Below, in pieces: positions 1-11,861 of a DNA stretch of 64,000 nucleotides. The DNA is taken from positions 27,373-91,372 of the forward strand of contig MQVO02000063.1 of NCBI GenBank assembly GCA_001986395.2, given 5' to 3'. The notes beneath the pieces were generated by a model. The model saw only the letters and a program-made list of their open reading frames with translations, was not told where the DNA came from and made no database searches. Position numbers and translations under genes: made by a program. The DNA comes from Irpex lacteus (Eukaryota; Basidiomycota; Agaricomycetes; Polyporales; Irpicaceae). The stretch's first letter is position 1, and every line of letters starts with the position of its first letter.

Positions 1-1668
1 GAAATATAGATACTCACCAGATAGTCCTCCATGTCGTCGATCTTCGTGTGCCAGAGGAGCATCACTAAATCACCGATAACGTTCCAGGCGTTGAGTACGT
101 TCTGAGGGACGAGGCCGTGGATAACAAATGGCATCACCTGAGCGATGCTTTTGAAGTGCTTTCCGATAAGGCTGCTTCGATAGTGGCATATGTACTCTGG
201 AACGAAAGATGGCAGGTTCAACCCCTGCGTAGCCAGTCCCTGCATTCGAGCCTGTAAAGTGTCGAGTGATTTCCCTTTCTCCACTAAAGCGACAGTCTGC
301 GCCCAGAAATACTTAACTACACCCAGGAGAATGGTGTGCAGGATTTCCGTGGGAGTGTCCTTGTGAATATCAACGCCTGCACGGTTCGCATGATTCAGTA
401 ATAATATTGACTACTCTCACGGGTATCACAAGCTTACCTGCCAGTCCTAGCAAGGGATTCATCCAGTCGTCAATGGGACGCTGTTGAAGAAGATCATGCA
501 GCTCCTTTTCGAGTTGCTGTCTGATGTCTTGTTCTGATTGACGGGGCTGACTGAGTTTGTCACGAAGCTTCTTTCCCATCTCAACAATCTTTTGGATAAT
601 CTCGTCGAGCCCAGTGTCGCGAATACCCGATGCTCAGCGAGCATTATCGATCTCAGTCTGTGCTCCATAATGTGTAGATGCACGGACCTGCTTCCGAATC
701 TCTTCTGCAGTTTCAGTAGGTATACGACTGCGACCTTCCTAAACTCGTGCAAATTAAGATTTTCAGTTCAAGTACCCACAAGGAACGCCAACGTACCGTA
801 AATAGTGCTGCGTAACCTTCTAACGAACTCTTAAAGTCCTTCGTACCTCCAACATGACAGGTGCAGCAGAAGAAGTTCCCCTGTAAGCCCAATTGGCTTG
901 CAAGCTCCGCCTGCATGGGGTTATCGCCTGCAAAAAACAAGGCGTACGGTAGAAGCAAAACGTCTTCGCCGTGCATACAGTCCCATGCGTCTACACCTGA
1001 TTCAGCAGCAGCGCTGAATCAGGTAAATAATACGGTGAGAATACAGCAATAGTACAATACAGCATGAGAGAAAACACGTACTCTATTGAGTCTCGGATGG
1101 CTTGCATGAGTTCCATGGGTGACGCATGTGGCGATGAGGTCACAAACCTCACGCAGAACTCTTTTTCAATCATCTCACGAGGAAGATTACCGTTTGACAT
1201 GTATGAAACGAAGTGCTTGTTCCATTGCTTGGAGATGTTCCCTGAGACGTCGTCCATGAAGATAATCAATGGGACGGAATAGCACATCCGTCCATTTGCA
1301 CGCTCTCGTATGGGGTGCGGCATGCGTGCTGCATACTCAGAGGAGCTGTCTAAAAATACTCGAAGTCAATCTATAAACTCATTAGCTGAACAGTAATATG
1401 TACCTGTAAAACCGTGTGATAGAACAGCGTCGGGCAGCTGATCATACGGAACTTCGAATAACGAAGTTTGGCATATAACCAGCTTCTTGATAACTTCAAA
1501 CCCTCTCTGCAGATCGAGTGAGCTTCCATACAGTTCTGTAGAGAGTATCACTTACTTCCGTTCTCTTCGCCACACGTCCCAATGCCAATAGCTCTTTCTC
1601 CGGTTGTGCGCCTGTTGCGCCAGCTCCAGAAGGCCGCGGAACTCCCATATAAAACCTCTCTGGGATGA

Positions 1669-1673
1669 AGAAC
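1669..1673. repeat. Target-site duplication, left copy (AGAAC)
   Basis: AGAAC directly before the LTR start. It matches AGAAC at 2212-2216 directly after the LTR end. Confidence 0.9.
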
Positions 1674-2211
1674 TGTCACGACTTGGACAATTTTTCCTTT
1701 TATTTTTGACTATTTTTCCAATTTTTCTCTCAATTCCTACGTCATTCCTGTACCGGTTCTGAAAGACCAGTCACGTGACCCTGGGACATGGTTAGGTAAT
1801 ACTGTATAGTTCCATCCCACGTCCACATGATCCATAGAAGGCGCTAGAACCTTGTAGAACATTGCACCATATCGCGTCATCATTGCATCATTGCTTACTC
1901 ATAGTGGTGTTAGGAGTACAGACCCGGTACCAGGGGTCCCTGTAGATACATATATAAGCCCCACTGGGCTCTGCCTGGAGACCTCAGTTTCGACCTCTTG
2001 GTCTCTAGGTATGAGTTCCACTTTGTATTGTCGATAGTATAATACTAACTTGGTCTCTAGTCATAAACTCTATCGCTAGTCCCTTGACGTCGGTGCTCAC
2101 ACACACCCCACTTGTCTCTGCGAGGGTCCGGTTTAGTTGTTAGATACTTTTGTTACGCGACCTCGTTACTCTCGACATCGAGCGAGCTCTAGCCTGGTCA
2201 TAGTCGTGACA
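1674..2211 (+). mobile_element. Solo LTR of an LTR retrotransposon (538 bp)
   Basis: The element begins TGTCACGAC and ends GTCGTGACA, a perfect 9-bp terminal inverted repeat with the canonical TG...CA ends of a long terminal repeat. It is flanked by a perfect 5-bp direct repeat AGAAC (1669-1673 and 2212-2216), the target-site duplication expected from integrase. A TATA-like box (TATATAAG, 1951-1958) lies inside, oriented on the + strand, which suggests the LTR promoter direction. There is no internal retrotransposon coding region or second LTR nearby, so it is a solo LTR left by recombination. The insertion interrupts the reading frame of the surrounding gene. Confidence 0.93.
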
Positions 2212-2216
2212 AGAAC
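2212..2216. repeat. Target-site duplication, right copy (AGAAC)
   Basis: AGAAC directly after the LTR end. Counting one copy of the duplication, the flanking minus-strand codons read VDGSF-FIPERF without a break. Confidence 0.9.
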
Positions 2217-3716
2217 GATCCATCGACGCACCTAAGAAGCTCGTTGACAAAGTAGATTTGCCCTCGAACTTTTGCGCAGGGGGTTGCAATACCTTGTGGG
2301 CTTTCAAGGAGCATCTTCTGGCCATGAAAGGCTTGCGACGACCCTTTACCTTCAAGCTCGGGATAATCAGACATCGCGAAACGAGTCAATGGATTCGAAT
2401 AGTCCTGTGTTCGTAATCAGTGAGATTTCTTTGGTCAAGCTACCACACACACTCACCTTCGCAATCGCATGAGCAATGTCATTTATGTAGAAGATGTTAC
2501 CGCTTCGCCCAGTCACCTTCTTTGTCGGATTTCCGATGAGTTTGGCGAGATCGCGCTGTGACTTATCAAGTGCATATTTTGATGGAACGTCTTCCGCCTT
2601 GAGTGCCTTGGCCCATCGTAGGATGGCTTCGACCTGTGCTTCGGAGAACTTGAGGCGGGGGGAACTCAAAAGGAGATCAGTAAGGAAAACCTGTGTAGGA
2701 TCTGTGGTAAATGGCATTGATAACATAAAACTACAGGTACATACCACCTTCGAGGGCCAAGGATAGAACGGGTTGTCGCGAACGAGAGTATTCTGCTCTA
2801 GTGAGTTGTAAAACTCTTAGTCTTCTGGTCGAGAAAGTACAGTGTGTTGACTACTCACCTTTAGCTCGACCTTGCTGCTCCCCGTTGAAGCTACTACTCG
2901 CCGTAAGCTCGATTTCCTCATCCTCAGGGGGCAGGTCATCCCATTCATCTGGTTCCGGTAGTGGTTCGTTACAGGGCAAAGGTGAAACTTCGACTTCGTG
3001 GTCTTGGACTTCCCATAGGTCGCCCAGCGGTACCAGCCCCTCCGGATCGTCAAAGCCCGCATCTTCGACTTGAGGGGGTGGTGCTGGGAGCTCGATACTT
3101 TCGAGATCGAAGGAATCTCCCAACGTGGCTGGCTCGCAGTCGCTCGGGTGTGGCTCACTTGACTGTTGCTCCTCACACTCGGGCGGGAGCTGTTGCTGCT
3201 GCATCCTCTCTTGGAGCTTCATTTTGTTGACCTGTGCTTTATGCTTGCTGCTGGACGCATGAATATCCGCACGACGACGCTCCATCACTCTTGGTCGGCC
3301 GGTTACTCGATCAATGCAGACGCGACACTCAACGGTATTGCCACCAGGAACTATTGTCCACACTAGGGTATACTTTGTGAGTTCTATCAACGTGGCAAAA
3401 TAAATATCAACTAACCTTTCGGATCCAGGGGGGCATTTTTAGCTTTCCGCGAATCGTTTGCCATTAGAGTAGCCTGACTCAGGAGTAATCTGACGAATGA
3501 TAATGATGAGCTGGAAAGAGCGCGACGCGATTGACTGTCGCGCTCACGTGCTGTATCATGTGATGTGTGAGTTCGGCGCTACATGTTTTCAACACTCTGT
3601 TTCCTCGTTGCTTTCTCTCCTTGCCGTCTGCCCCGCTCCCTCTCCCACCACCACTATCGCTCATGAGGATCGACACTTTCTCCGTCAGTGATCACTGTGC
3701 GAGACCCCCTTCTCGC

Positions 3717-4738
3717 ATGGACTCGTTGAACCCGACACAATTCGAGTGGGCGATCGATTTGCCCAAAGATGGGCAACTGACGGTAAGCAATACTTAGAAC
3801 GAACGTGTTTTATTCAAACTAATACATCGTAGCCTTGCAGCTTTAGGTTCAAGGATCAAACTTTCTCCTTGAACCTCCGCGGACCCACCACCGTCGTCTT
3901 CACCATGCCCACCGCCACCTCTCCACGTGTTACCGCCGACATCTATTCTCTAGACGAGGAGGCCCTCAAGTCCCTCGAAACTGGTTGCGACGATCCGGCT
4001 TGGGCTCACAACGAGCTGGAACGAGTGCCCCGTGCCGCTACTCCACAAGACGAGGCCCTTGACCAGGCAGTCGAAGACGCCATCGACAGCGCTGTCAAGG
4101 CGGAGAACGCAGACGCGGCCGACATGGACTGGGCGATGCAGGCTCCGGATTGCCCCTCCAACGCGGGCGAGGACCATCAGTCGGACGTTGGGTATATCGA
4201 ATACGCAGGCTACGAACCAATCGAGTCTGACGACTCGGACTCGGACTTGGACTCGAACGCGGAGATAGAGGGCCATCAGCCGGTGAGTTCATGCAATCGT
4301 TACCTATCTCTACATAGTACTGTGTACTCATACAGAATCCAGGAGCCGGGCTCCGATGATCTCCTCTTCGAGTCCGACGACCCTCCCTTCCTGCCCCTTA
4401 TCTTCAAGAAGTTCAAGTACAAGCTGAAGGGTCCCTGGCTGAATCTGTCTCTTCGGATCCAGCAGTGGCCCGAGAAGCTGGTCCACGAAGATAAGCACGG
4501 CCTGAAACAATGGGGCACAGACTTGTTCTGGATCGCCTTCGTCGCTGCTCACCCTGAGTTCCCTAATGGCCCTTGGCCTGAGTGGAATGGCTATGCTGTC
4601 ACTTACGAGAGCCTGTTCCTCACTGAGTGGATGAAGAGGCCCCAAGACGACCTCGTGGTCTGTGACATCCGGAAGGAGATGTGGGACGAGGTTGAGCAGC
4701 GAGTTCTCATCTATTATGGTCGTCTTCGTCGCGTGTAA
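3717..4738 (+). CDS. Acidic hypothetical protein, about 303 aa
   Basis: I do not recognise this protein. The model is exon 1 at 3717-3782 (MDSLNPTQFEWAIDLP), intron 3783-3832, exon 2 at 3833-4282, intron 4283-4342 and exon 3 to the TAA at 4736-4738. Both introns keep the frame; the second is a multiple of three and stays open if retained. An in-frame ATG at 3663 is an alternative start. After PCSFRFKDQTFSLNLRGP the middle is strongly acidic, with a Ser/Asp run (ESDDSDSDLDSN) near residues 145-160. The C-terminal third is Trp-rich and looks folded (GPWLNLSLRIQQWP, WIAFVAAHPEFPNGPWPEW). It is divergent from the transposon-like gene, with start codons about 250 bp apart, so it may be a partner ORF of that element or an unrelated host gene. 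Nothing in the sequence decides between these. Confidence 0.6.
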
Positions 4739-5237
4739 GATTTTTTCGCTCTGACTCGGTCATTTTTTGTATGCTTCTGTCTCTGTATGCTCTGCTACTC
4801 TGGAATGATATCTGTAGTTGGTTGTTATATGCATGCGAGTGACGGTGTGAATTTGCCTGGCGATGTTGTGAAGTTTGGTATCACTGGCCTCTCCCACGTG
4901 ACATACACGCTGGATATCTCCAGGATATCCGCACCACACCTCCCAGATATCTCAGCTGAGTGTATCCGGTGGATATCGTGCCAAAACATCAGCAGACTGT
5001 CCGATATTTTTATCTCGCCTTTATGCTGCAGATAGCCGCGGCATATATCCCCTATCATTTCCTGTTATGTGCACTGGATAGCCTCAAAATAGCACTGCAG
5101 CGATATTCTCACGATAAAACAATAATTTATTAACCGGTTACTTCATACATGATGACAGCACATCTCCCGATCATCACCGGGTTAAGTCTGGCGGATTTAT
5201 CCTCTCGGTATCTTTTTCACCTGGGCGTGTACGGCGT
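4739..5237. other. Intergenic stretch with a GATATC-rich patch
   Basis: No gene is seen. About 4913-5050 holds several GGATATC/GATATCC words in both orientations, so it is locally palindromic. It lies just upstream of the MULE relic and could be part of that element's degraded end. I could not match it to a terminal inverted repeat at the other side. Confidence 0.3.
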
Positions 5238-6542
5238 GGACAACACGGCGCACATCGCCTCTGTATTGATGTCCTCATTCGCCTTCTGATCTGTCATGCG
5301 CTTCCGTCCATTTTTCAGCAGCGGGAAGTCGAAGACCGAGAAGCACGACGTCGACAAGCACAGTTGATGAACTTGCCTGGCGGCGCAGCGCTTCTGCAAG
5401 GACGTCAGCGCATTTCCGTTCCCTTCGTACCTGTCGCGTATTGGGCTGTCGATGATGAACGGGACAAGGCCGCCGCTATCCTTGTTTGTAATAGGCAGAT
5501 CAGCGCGCCGACGATTGATGAAAAGTCAACGACGTTCCAGTTCACCTGTTACTCCTCCCTTGCCCTCGAGCAAGATCAGAATCCGACAACCTATACAGTG
5601 ATCATTGGCCACGGCAAAACCTCGTGTAGCTGCCTTGATTTCCAGCATCGAGGTGGTGCATGCAAACATATCCGTGCTGCAGTTGCTCGGGCAGAGATCT
5701 TACGTACCGTTGAGTCTATTGACTTACCGAATCTCCGATCCTGGATCCCCGATACCAAAGAAGAAGCCTATCGCATTGCTCAAACGCAGGACAACATACC
5801 TTCTTATGATCTCGAGTCCCGCCAGCTGCAGACATCTGTATCAGAGACAACGCCTGCGCCTTCACTTGAATTGGACTTAGGTCCGGTGGAACGTGCTTCG
5901 CTTGCCATCAACGACATTGTGCGGGAGAGTAGGAGCTTCGTGGCGAGAAATATTCCAGAGATCGTCGATGGCAGTACCCTTGAAGTCTCCGATATTCCTG
6001 CTGTCGAGGAAGACGGATTTTGCAGCGGTATTGAGTCCGGATACACGACAGGTGCCGAATCTGTTGCTGAGGACGAGATCAACACTTCACCCACATTGGA
6101 CAGGGACACACGAGACGATTTTCCAGAGCTAGCACGAGCAAATCGTCAGGCCGTGAATGAACAGACCATCGCTCGCGTGTTTCATGATCTGGACGTTGCC
6201 GTTCCCAAGTTCGACCAGCACATCGACTGGCTTCGCGATGTCTACGTTGACGAACATGTGGACTCGGAGTTCAATATTCAGCGCGCGCGGCGCATCCAGA
6301 CATCGCTGCACGGTCTCACTGGGCAAGTCGACCGGATCGTGAACGAAGTAGAGAGACGTATTACCGTGACTGGCACTAGTGGATCCCAGGCAACTACTTC
6401 TGCGCCACCGCGTTCGCGTTCGATAACACCACCCCTACCACTGCTGTCGTCCCGCACAGGACGAAAGCGAACCTATAGTATTATTGGGCCGCCTGTTGAG
6501 ACTCGGGCACAAAAACGCAAAGAATCCTACGGTGTACATTAA
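5238..6542 (+). pseudogene. C-terminal remnant of a MULE-type transposase with a SWIM zinc finger
   Basis: The frame is open from at least 5238 to the TAA at 6540-6542. It reads GAHRLCIDVLIRLL and then LPSIFQQREVEDREARRR, which resembles the end of the catalytic part of basidiomycete Mutator-like (MULE) transposases as I remember them. About 130 residues further on comes a SWIM-type zinc finger: CSCLDFQHRGGACKHIRAA, i.e. C-x-C-x(9)-C-x-H, around 5629-5687. The first ATG in frame is only at 5367 and there is no catalytic DDE part upstream, so the element is truncated at its 5' end. The C-terminal 250 residues are a low-complexity acidic tail ending in a basic stretch (GRKRTYS ... RAQKRKES). 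It could also be a domesticated SWIM protein translated from 5367. Confidence 0.65.
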
Positions 6543-7482
6543 TTAATGAACAATTGTGTATACATACTTATCCTACATTGAAGCCGCGCACAGCATGACT
6601 GTAAACACAAGGTTAAAGTACAGTATCTTACTAGTAGCACTACATATGTATTGATCGCATCACTTTGTCATCGACCGCCACGTTCCGTGTCGTGAACCAG
6701 CCCAGCTGAACCGCCAGCCAGCCGCTACGATCGCTATCTGAGTCTGTCCTGCCGTGATGCCGAGTGATCGCACGTGACACACGTGACCTCCCAAAAAGGA
6801 AAAAGCTTGCGCAGGCCCAGCATCCTTACCGTCACGGTGACTTATTATGTTCTCTCAAGTTGACCTTCGCTCCAGCATCGAAACATACGACCCGTACATA
6901 CGACGGTTTTGGTGCATGCCTATGTAACTTGGCATATAGCAGATCGGTAAGCAATCCTGTCCGCGTTGCGAGTCGCGACTTGAAAGACAACCCTTTAAGC
7001 TTTGGCAATTAGACCAGTACCTCAGACACTGACTGTGCATGCCACACGAGCAAACTCAATATCATTACTATTTACAATAGCATTTGCGGCTATGGTACAG
7101 TCGAAATGCTCTGGCTGTGCATCTGCTGTCCTCTCAGCGTCTGCCATGACACCACCGTGGCAACTCCTCTGGATTATATCACAAAAGGAGACACGTACGT
7201 CTTTATCGACACGTTCATTTGCTGCGAACTGACATTTGATAGCACATTCCTCATAACAGTGCGCTACTATTGACAGCGATGGTGATACTGATCATAGCCT
7301 CTGTGCTGGCGCGCGTGTAAGTCCTTCTTTTTGCCATCGTACATAGCCTTTGATTCTATTCTCACGTTCATATGTACCGCTTTTCAGGCACGATAGGATA
7401 GTCTCTAGGGTACTGCATCTCATTCGTGCACGGTATAATAACCTCACTTAACTTCGTCCGTTTGTTCACGCTCCCTCTCACC
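6543..7482. other. Intergenic / promoter region of copy A, no supported gene
   Basis: Only short shadow ORFs are present. A pyrimidine-rich tract precedes the ATG at 7483, as it does before several of the other copies of this family in the window. Confidence 0.4.
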
Positions 7483-10400
7483 ATGGGTCTCGCTGCGACT
7501 GTTTACGCTGAACTGCTCTATCGACAGGGACATGGGCACCCCTTGTGGTATCCAGAGCCCAGCGAAGGCCTTGATGGCTGTGTGCGCGAGATACATCTGG
7601 GTGACGTGGGCTACCTGGACGAGAGCGGCGGATTTCGACGTCTGTTCAACATTACCGTGCCTGCTGAGCACGAACTCAACAAAGGAGGCGTACCAGATAG
7701 CTTCACCCCCGTCACATTCAATCCTGCTCTTCAACGTCGCAGAGAAAAGGCTCTAGACCCCGGTGAACTGTGTAGCGAGGGCGTTGAACGTGTGCAGATT
7801 GATGGGACTTTCGGAGCGTAAGTCTTCTGCTTCGATTCGCCCTATGTACGCTATGGCAGTACTGATCTCTCCTCTTACCAGTGATCTGATGGCTCACGGA
7901 GGGCTCAAGATAGGCTATACCTTCAAATGCAGCAGTCACCGCGGTGCATTCCTCGATCTCAAGGACCACGCTACGAAAGAGTGGATCGAGCTCAATTCGG
8001 AGTTCTCAGATTACATGCGCCGCAACCACGACAGCTGGTACGCATTCGTCACGGACCCGGGGAAGCTGGGCCTGCAATGTTCTCCGGAAGATGTCATTCT
8101 CGTCCGAGGAACGATGAAAACCTCTTCCTGGACTATAGGCGCATTTCCCGGCCAGACAGATCGCTCGAATGACATATACGGCGGAGGACAGCTCGTGTCC
8201 GTCGGCAAAGCCAGATTCCGCATGGAAAGATCGCATAGTGAGTCGCAGAAGTGTGTGAAGCGTAGCGGCCCAGGACGTGCACCTCTGCGTCGCATCCAGT
8301 TGGCTGTATCTCAAGACCTCGACGCAATGGAAGTAGATTTGCTCGACCAATCCCAACGTCAGGACGCATGGCCGGTAAAAGACCAGTGCATCTTCCTGAG
8401 CTACTATAAGATCAAATATCGCAAACTTCTGCCGAAGAAGATTGTAGCGAATGCGGATCCCGCATCATTCGACACGGACGACGATAGTAACAGTGAGAGT
8501 TCAGCTGTACTCGGTATATTTGATATCGATATAGATTTAGACACTGAGCATGTACCGGTCAGTCGCTTTCTGACACTCATCTTCAAACGACACGCTGACA
8601 AGTTCTTGTAGCCGGTCACTCCACTGGACGACTTACTAGACTACATACTCGAGGTTTATAAGTCAGTTCACCTTGTCATATCTATGCGCTCATCCTGTTA
8701 CTAGTGTTCCGATGCGGAGGTTGCGATCGCTAGCGACGCTGACATCCAGGTCCTATATCCAGTGAGAAATTTTCAATGAACATCCATTTCGAACTAATGC
8801 TGACTATGCCGAGTTAGGATGGTCCCATTCCTACCAATCTTGCGACGGCCCTACGTGAACGCCGACCACGTATTGCTGTTGATAATAATTCTCATGGTAA
8901 TGTCGTTCCTCGCAAATACTTACGAGCCATACCGATTGATTCTCTAATTCAGTGGGACAGCTTGACGTAAACGCAGGCTTTCCAGATGTGCGTTCTTTTC
9001 ACCTTGTTTGCCCAGTAGATGCGCAGGAAATTGCTAATGCACAGTATTGCTACCGCCAGTTATCTCTCCTTGCGGACCATCACGACAGACTGGTCGTAGA
9101 TCTTGAGCTCACTTCTATCAGCGACCAGGCGAATCAAGAGGAAGCATCAGAATGCCCGGTGCGTATATAATTCAACCACCAAAACGATTGTTCAAACATT
9201 GATCGCCTCATCCCGTGTAGCCTACCGCTCAACGGCTGACGGAGGAAGTTACAGAGATCTACGACGCTGCTTCTATGAACAGGAGAGAGAAAAACCTGTG
9301 GGTGATCGTTGGCGACGTGTCAACTAATGAACTTACTAGTTAAACGCTCCAGGGAACCGGATGATAAGGGAGACATTCATAACTCGCCCATGTCACCGCA
9401 CAATTATATTCCAGCCGTATATCATTTCAGCGAGTACACGGGTAATCCTAGTGCTCTTCCATCTATCTCTCTAGATTTTGGACAGGAAGACGCGAAATCC
9501 ACTTCATCTTGGCCACAAAATTTAGACTATGCTGATACCGATTCGGGATTTGGCTCAGCTACAGCTACAACTCTATGGTAAAATCCCTGCTTGTACTTCC
9601 TCAGTCTCACAATCTGTAGCTCACCTGCTTTTTTCTCACCAGGGAATCGCCACGAGCTTGGTCACCTAACTCCTACACTGCGCTAGAGGTCTCCAAGTCC
9701 AATTCCCTAGACGTCTCAACGAGTACCCCATATGACTTTGTGAACAAGGACCAACCTCCCACGTATTCGTCTTTCAGCAACTCTGAATCCTTGCTTGACA
9801 TTATCTCTCGTTTTCCCGACGCAGGTCACATAATACCGCAGAAAAGGTATCGCCCAAACGTCCATTTCGATCGCCTCCGCTACGTAGATGAAATCATTTT
9901 GGAACCTCCCATCGTCTTCTACGCGGCACATGGCGATACAACGTGCGGTATCAGCTGCATCGACGCGTTGAGCTCTAGATTCTCTGCCCTGCATGGCCGT
10001 GACGATCCTATGTTCGTGGAACGTGGTCCTTCAGTGTCTATCCGTATAATGGTTCGTGTTTCTGCTGACCAGCAGTAATTATGTTGTGAGTTGTAACGAG
10101 GCTAATGAGGGTCTGTGCTTAGTGGCCTGGGTACGCTCCCTGGAGCAGGCAGATCCCTACCCGAGACTTCCGATCCCCACCAGCACCCGTCACCCGTGCA
10201 AAGCTAGCCAAGAACGTCGCGAAGACTATTAAGCGCTTCATCGAGGTGAGCTATCCATTCCCCAGCCACAGGCACCACAATCACTCTCAGTAATCCTCCG
10301 ATTGACTGCTTTATGTTCGTACTCCCAGGACATGGAGAAGAAGCCTATGGAGGAGGATGCAGACCCGCAGTACAGAGTCGGCAAGGGCCACATCCGTCTC

Positions 10401-11227
10401 GAGGATCTCGACTTGCTCGGACTGGAGCACGTCTCCATGGGATCATGGCAGGCGCTCGTACGTCTTCGTGGCCGCAAAGAGGAATCTCTGCGCCCTGCGC
10501 CCAGCGACGTTTTGGTTAAGCTGGAATCGGCTGAAGCTACACATAAGCAGCTAGAAGGCGATGTCAATGAGAGACCGACGCTAGAATCCGGAGCTTTGGA
10601 CCCCGACTCCCTGCTGCGGGTCGAGTGGAAGCCTTTCCAGAGCGATGTCCGGGCCAATGACCTGAATCCGAGCTCGGGTGCTTCCCGCCAATTGCGCAGA
10701 GGGTGAGTGAACTACAGATATGCAGGATATCGCCTTGGGTTTGGGCTTATGTGGTTTGACTAGGAGCACTCCCGATCCCGAAGTACAAGCTGGCTCCTCT
10801 TCGCAGGCTAACAAGAAGGATGGTGACCTGGAGGCTGACAGTGACGCCACTGTGCTGAGGGTATGTACCAACTGCTCTACCACCAATACACCGGTATGGG
10901 GGAGAGATGCTCAAGGACAACCGCTTTGTGCGTATTTCTATCTTTTTGTTTGGAGCTCCGAGTCTCATATTGATAGTCGTTCTGAAGGTAACGCGTGTTG
11001 CTTGTTCTACGTAAGTTGTGATTGGGGCGTCCCGTGTTGCGGAACTGCTCACTAGTTTCCTGTAGAAATTGCATGGCGTTACACGACCATCATCCTTGAG
11101 AGCTGATGTCCTCAAGAGGCGGTGAGAAGCGAACATGCTTCTAGTGTTGCGAATGATGCGTTGCTAATTACTGAACCGTAGGAACTGGGGGGCTGCTCGT
11201 CCTCATGATGCGGACGTAGATGGCTAA
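7483..11227 (+). CDS. Copy A of the GHPLW/PEP family, with C-terminal GATA-type zinc finger (about 963 aa)
   Basis: Fifteen exons: 7483-7817, 7882-8557, 8612-8653, 8705-8761, 8818-8896, 8953-9158, 9221-9297, 9353-9577, 9643-10051, 10123-10245, 10329-10702, 10764-10927, 10988-11010, 11066-11121 and 11182-11227. They sum to 2892 nt (964 codons) with no internal stop. Core: MGLAATVYAE, GHGHPLWYPEP, LGDVGYLDESGGFRRLF, YTFKCSSHRGAFLDLKDH, VILVRGTMKTSSW, KDQCIFLSYYKIKYRK, DDLLDYILE, SDAEVAIASDADIQ. A second region (about 690-790) reads WPGYAPWSRQIPTRDF and AKLAKNVAKTIKRFIE. Residues about 902-926 form C-x2-C-x17-C-x2-C (CTNC...LCNAC), then FYKLHGVTRPSSL: a GATA-type finger. Normally conserved positions differ: NACC instead of NACG, and PVWGRD where WRR is usual. 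Exon 6 is longer than in paralogues because an old donor at 8988 is read through; skipping 8988-9220 would also keep the frame. The core function is unknown; the GATA part suggests a nuclear DNA-binding protein. Confidence 0.85.
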
Positions 11228-11861
11228 GTATTACGGGCAGGTGATTGTCGCGATGACGCAGGGATTCTATATATTTCAATCTATTGACTGGTAGGACGAT
11301 GGATTAAATAGCTGTCCCCGAGCGGTGCTTCGAGCGGCATATACTTACATGCCAGAGGCTGGGTCATTCGTCCGTCACTGAGGTTGTAACTCATCTCCAA
11401 TTCAGGTTATGCATTATATATAGCTATGGCTGTGTTTCTCAGAAACAGAGTATTAATATTGATCGCAAGTTCGTGTAGGACCCGGTGACGTCTGCCGCGT
11501 CAATCAAGCGGCGTCTGGTACGAAATCATCTCTGATTAAACCTTCATGTTCTCCCACATCTTCACTCAAGAACACGTACGTATCCCTTGAGCTTTCTCCT
11601 AAACATGTTCAACCTTTCTAAGATTCATGACTGAAGCCCAACAGTAGTAAAGTTATCGGACCTGAAGACAAGCTGACGACTCTACAGCTCGAACTGTAAC
11701 ACTCAGGCCTTCCTTCAGCAGAGAGGGCTGAAGTGGCTCTTGACTAGTGTTTTATATTGGTATGCAACAGTGCTGATAAAACAGCTATTACCAAGCGTTT
11801 TTATAGGCTTAACCTACGCGTTCTCAGTGATTTCAAGTTGTTGTGATTGGTTTGAGTTGCC
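11228..11861. other. Intergenic, no gene seen
   Basis: Terminator/promoter space between copy A and the MYND gene. No supported ORF. Confidence 0.4.

Larger units (their letters stand above)
1..3464 (-). pseudogene. Multicopy transposon-like Agaricomycete protein gene, disrupted and 3'-truncated by the window edge
   Basis: The gene reads right to left. It starts at the ATG at 3464-3462 (MANDSRKAKNAPLDPK), followed by a small intron and then an exon reading TKYTLVWTIVPGG. The next exons run leftward: an acidic Pro/Glu-rich stretch (about 2857-3080), NPFYPWPSK (about 2770), FLTDLLLSSPRLKFSEAQ, GNIFYINDIAHAIAK, FVNELLRCVDGSF (ending at 2217), FIPERFYMGVP (about 1640-1668), MCYSVPLIIFMDDVSGN (about 1290-1240), LLPYALFFAGDNPMQAE (about 950-900) and NFFCCTCHVGGTK, then on to position 1. 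I recall this exon series as a high-copy family of unknown function in Agaricomycete genomes that behaves like a mobile-element ORF; I do not know a named domain. A solo LTR at 1674-2211 splits one exon, so this copy is broken. The C-terminus lies outside the window. Confidence 0.75.

Noticed and set aside
4283..4342. Possible continuous coding sequence instead of the second intron of the acidic protein
   Set aside because: The stretch is open in frame, but it starts GTGAGT and ends TCCAG after a pyrimidine/AT-rich region and encodes unlike residues; splicing is the better model, although retention cannot be excluded.
7080..7320. Possible tiny membrane protein upstream of copy A (hydrophobic stretch TAMVILIIASVLARV)
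   Set aside because: The frame needs an uncertain intron, has no clear start, and is short; it may simply be promoter sequence.
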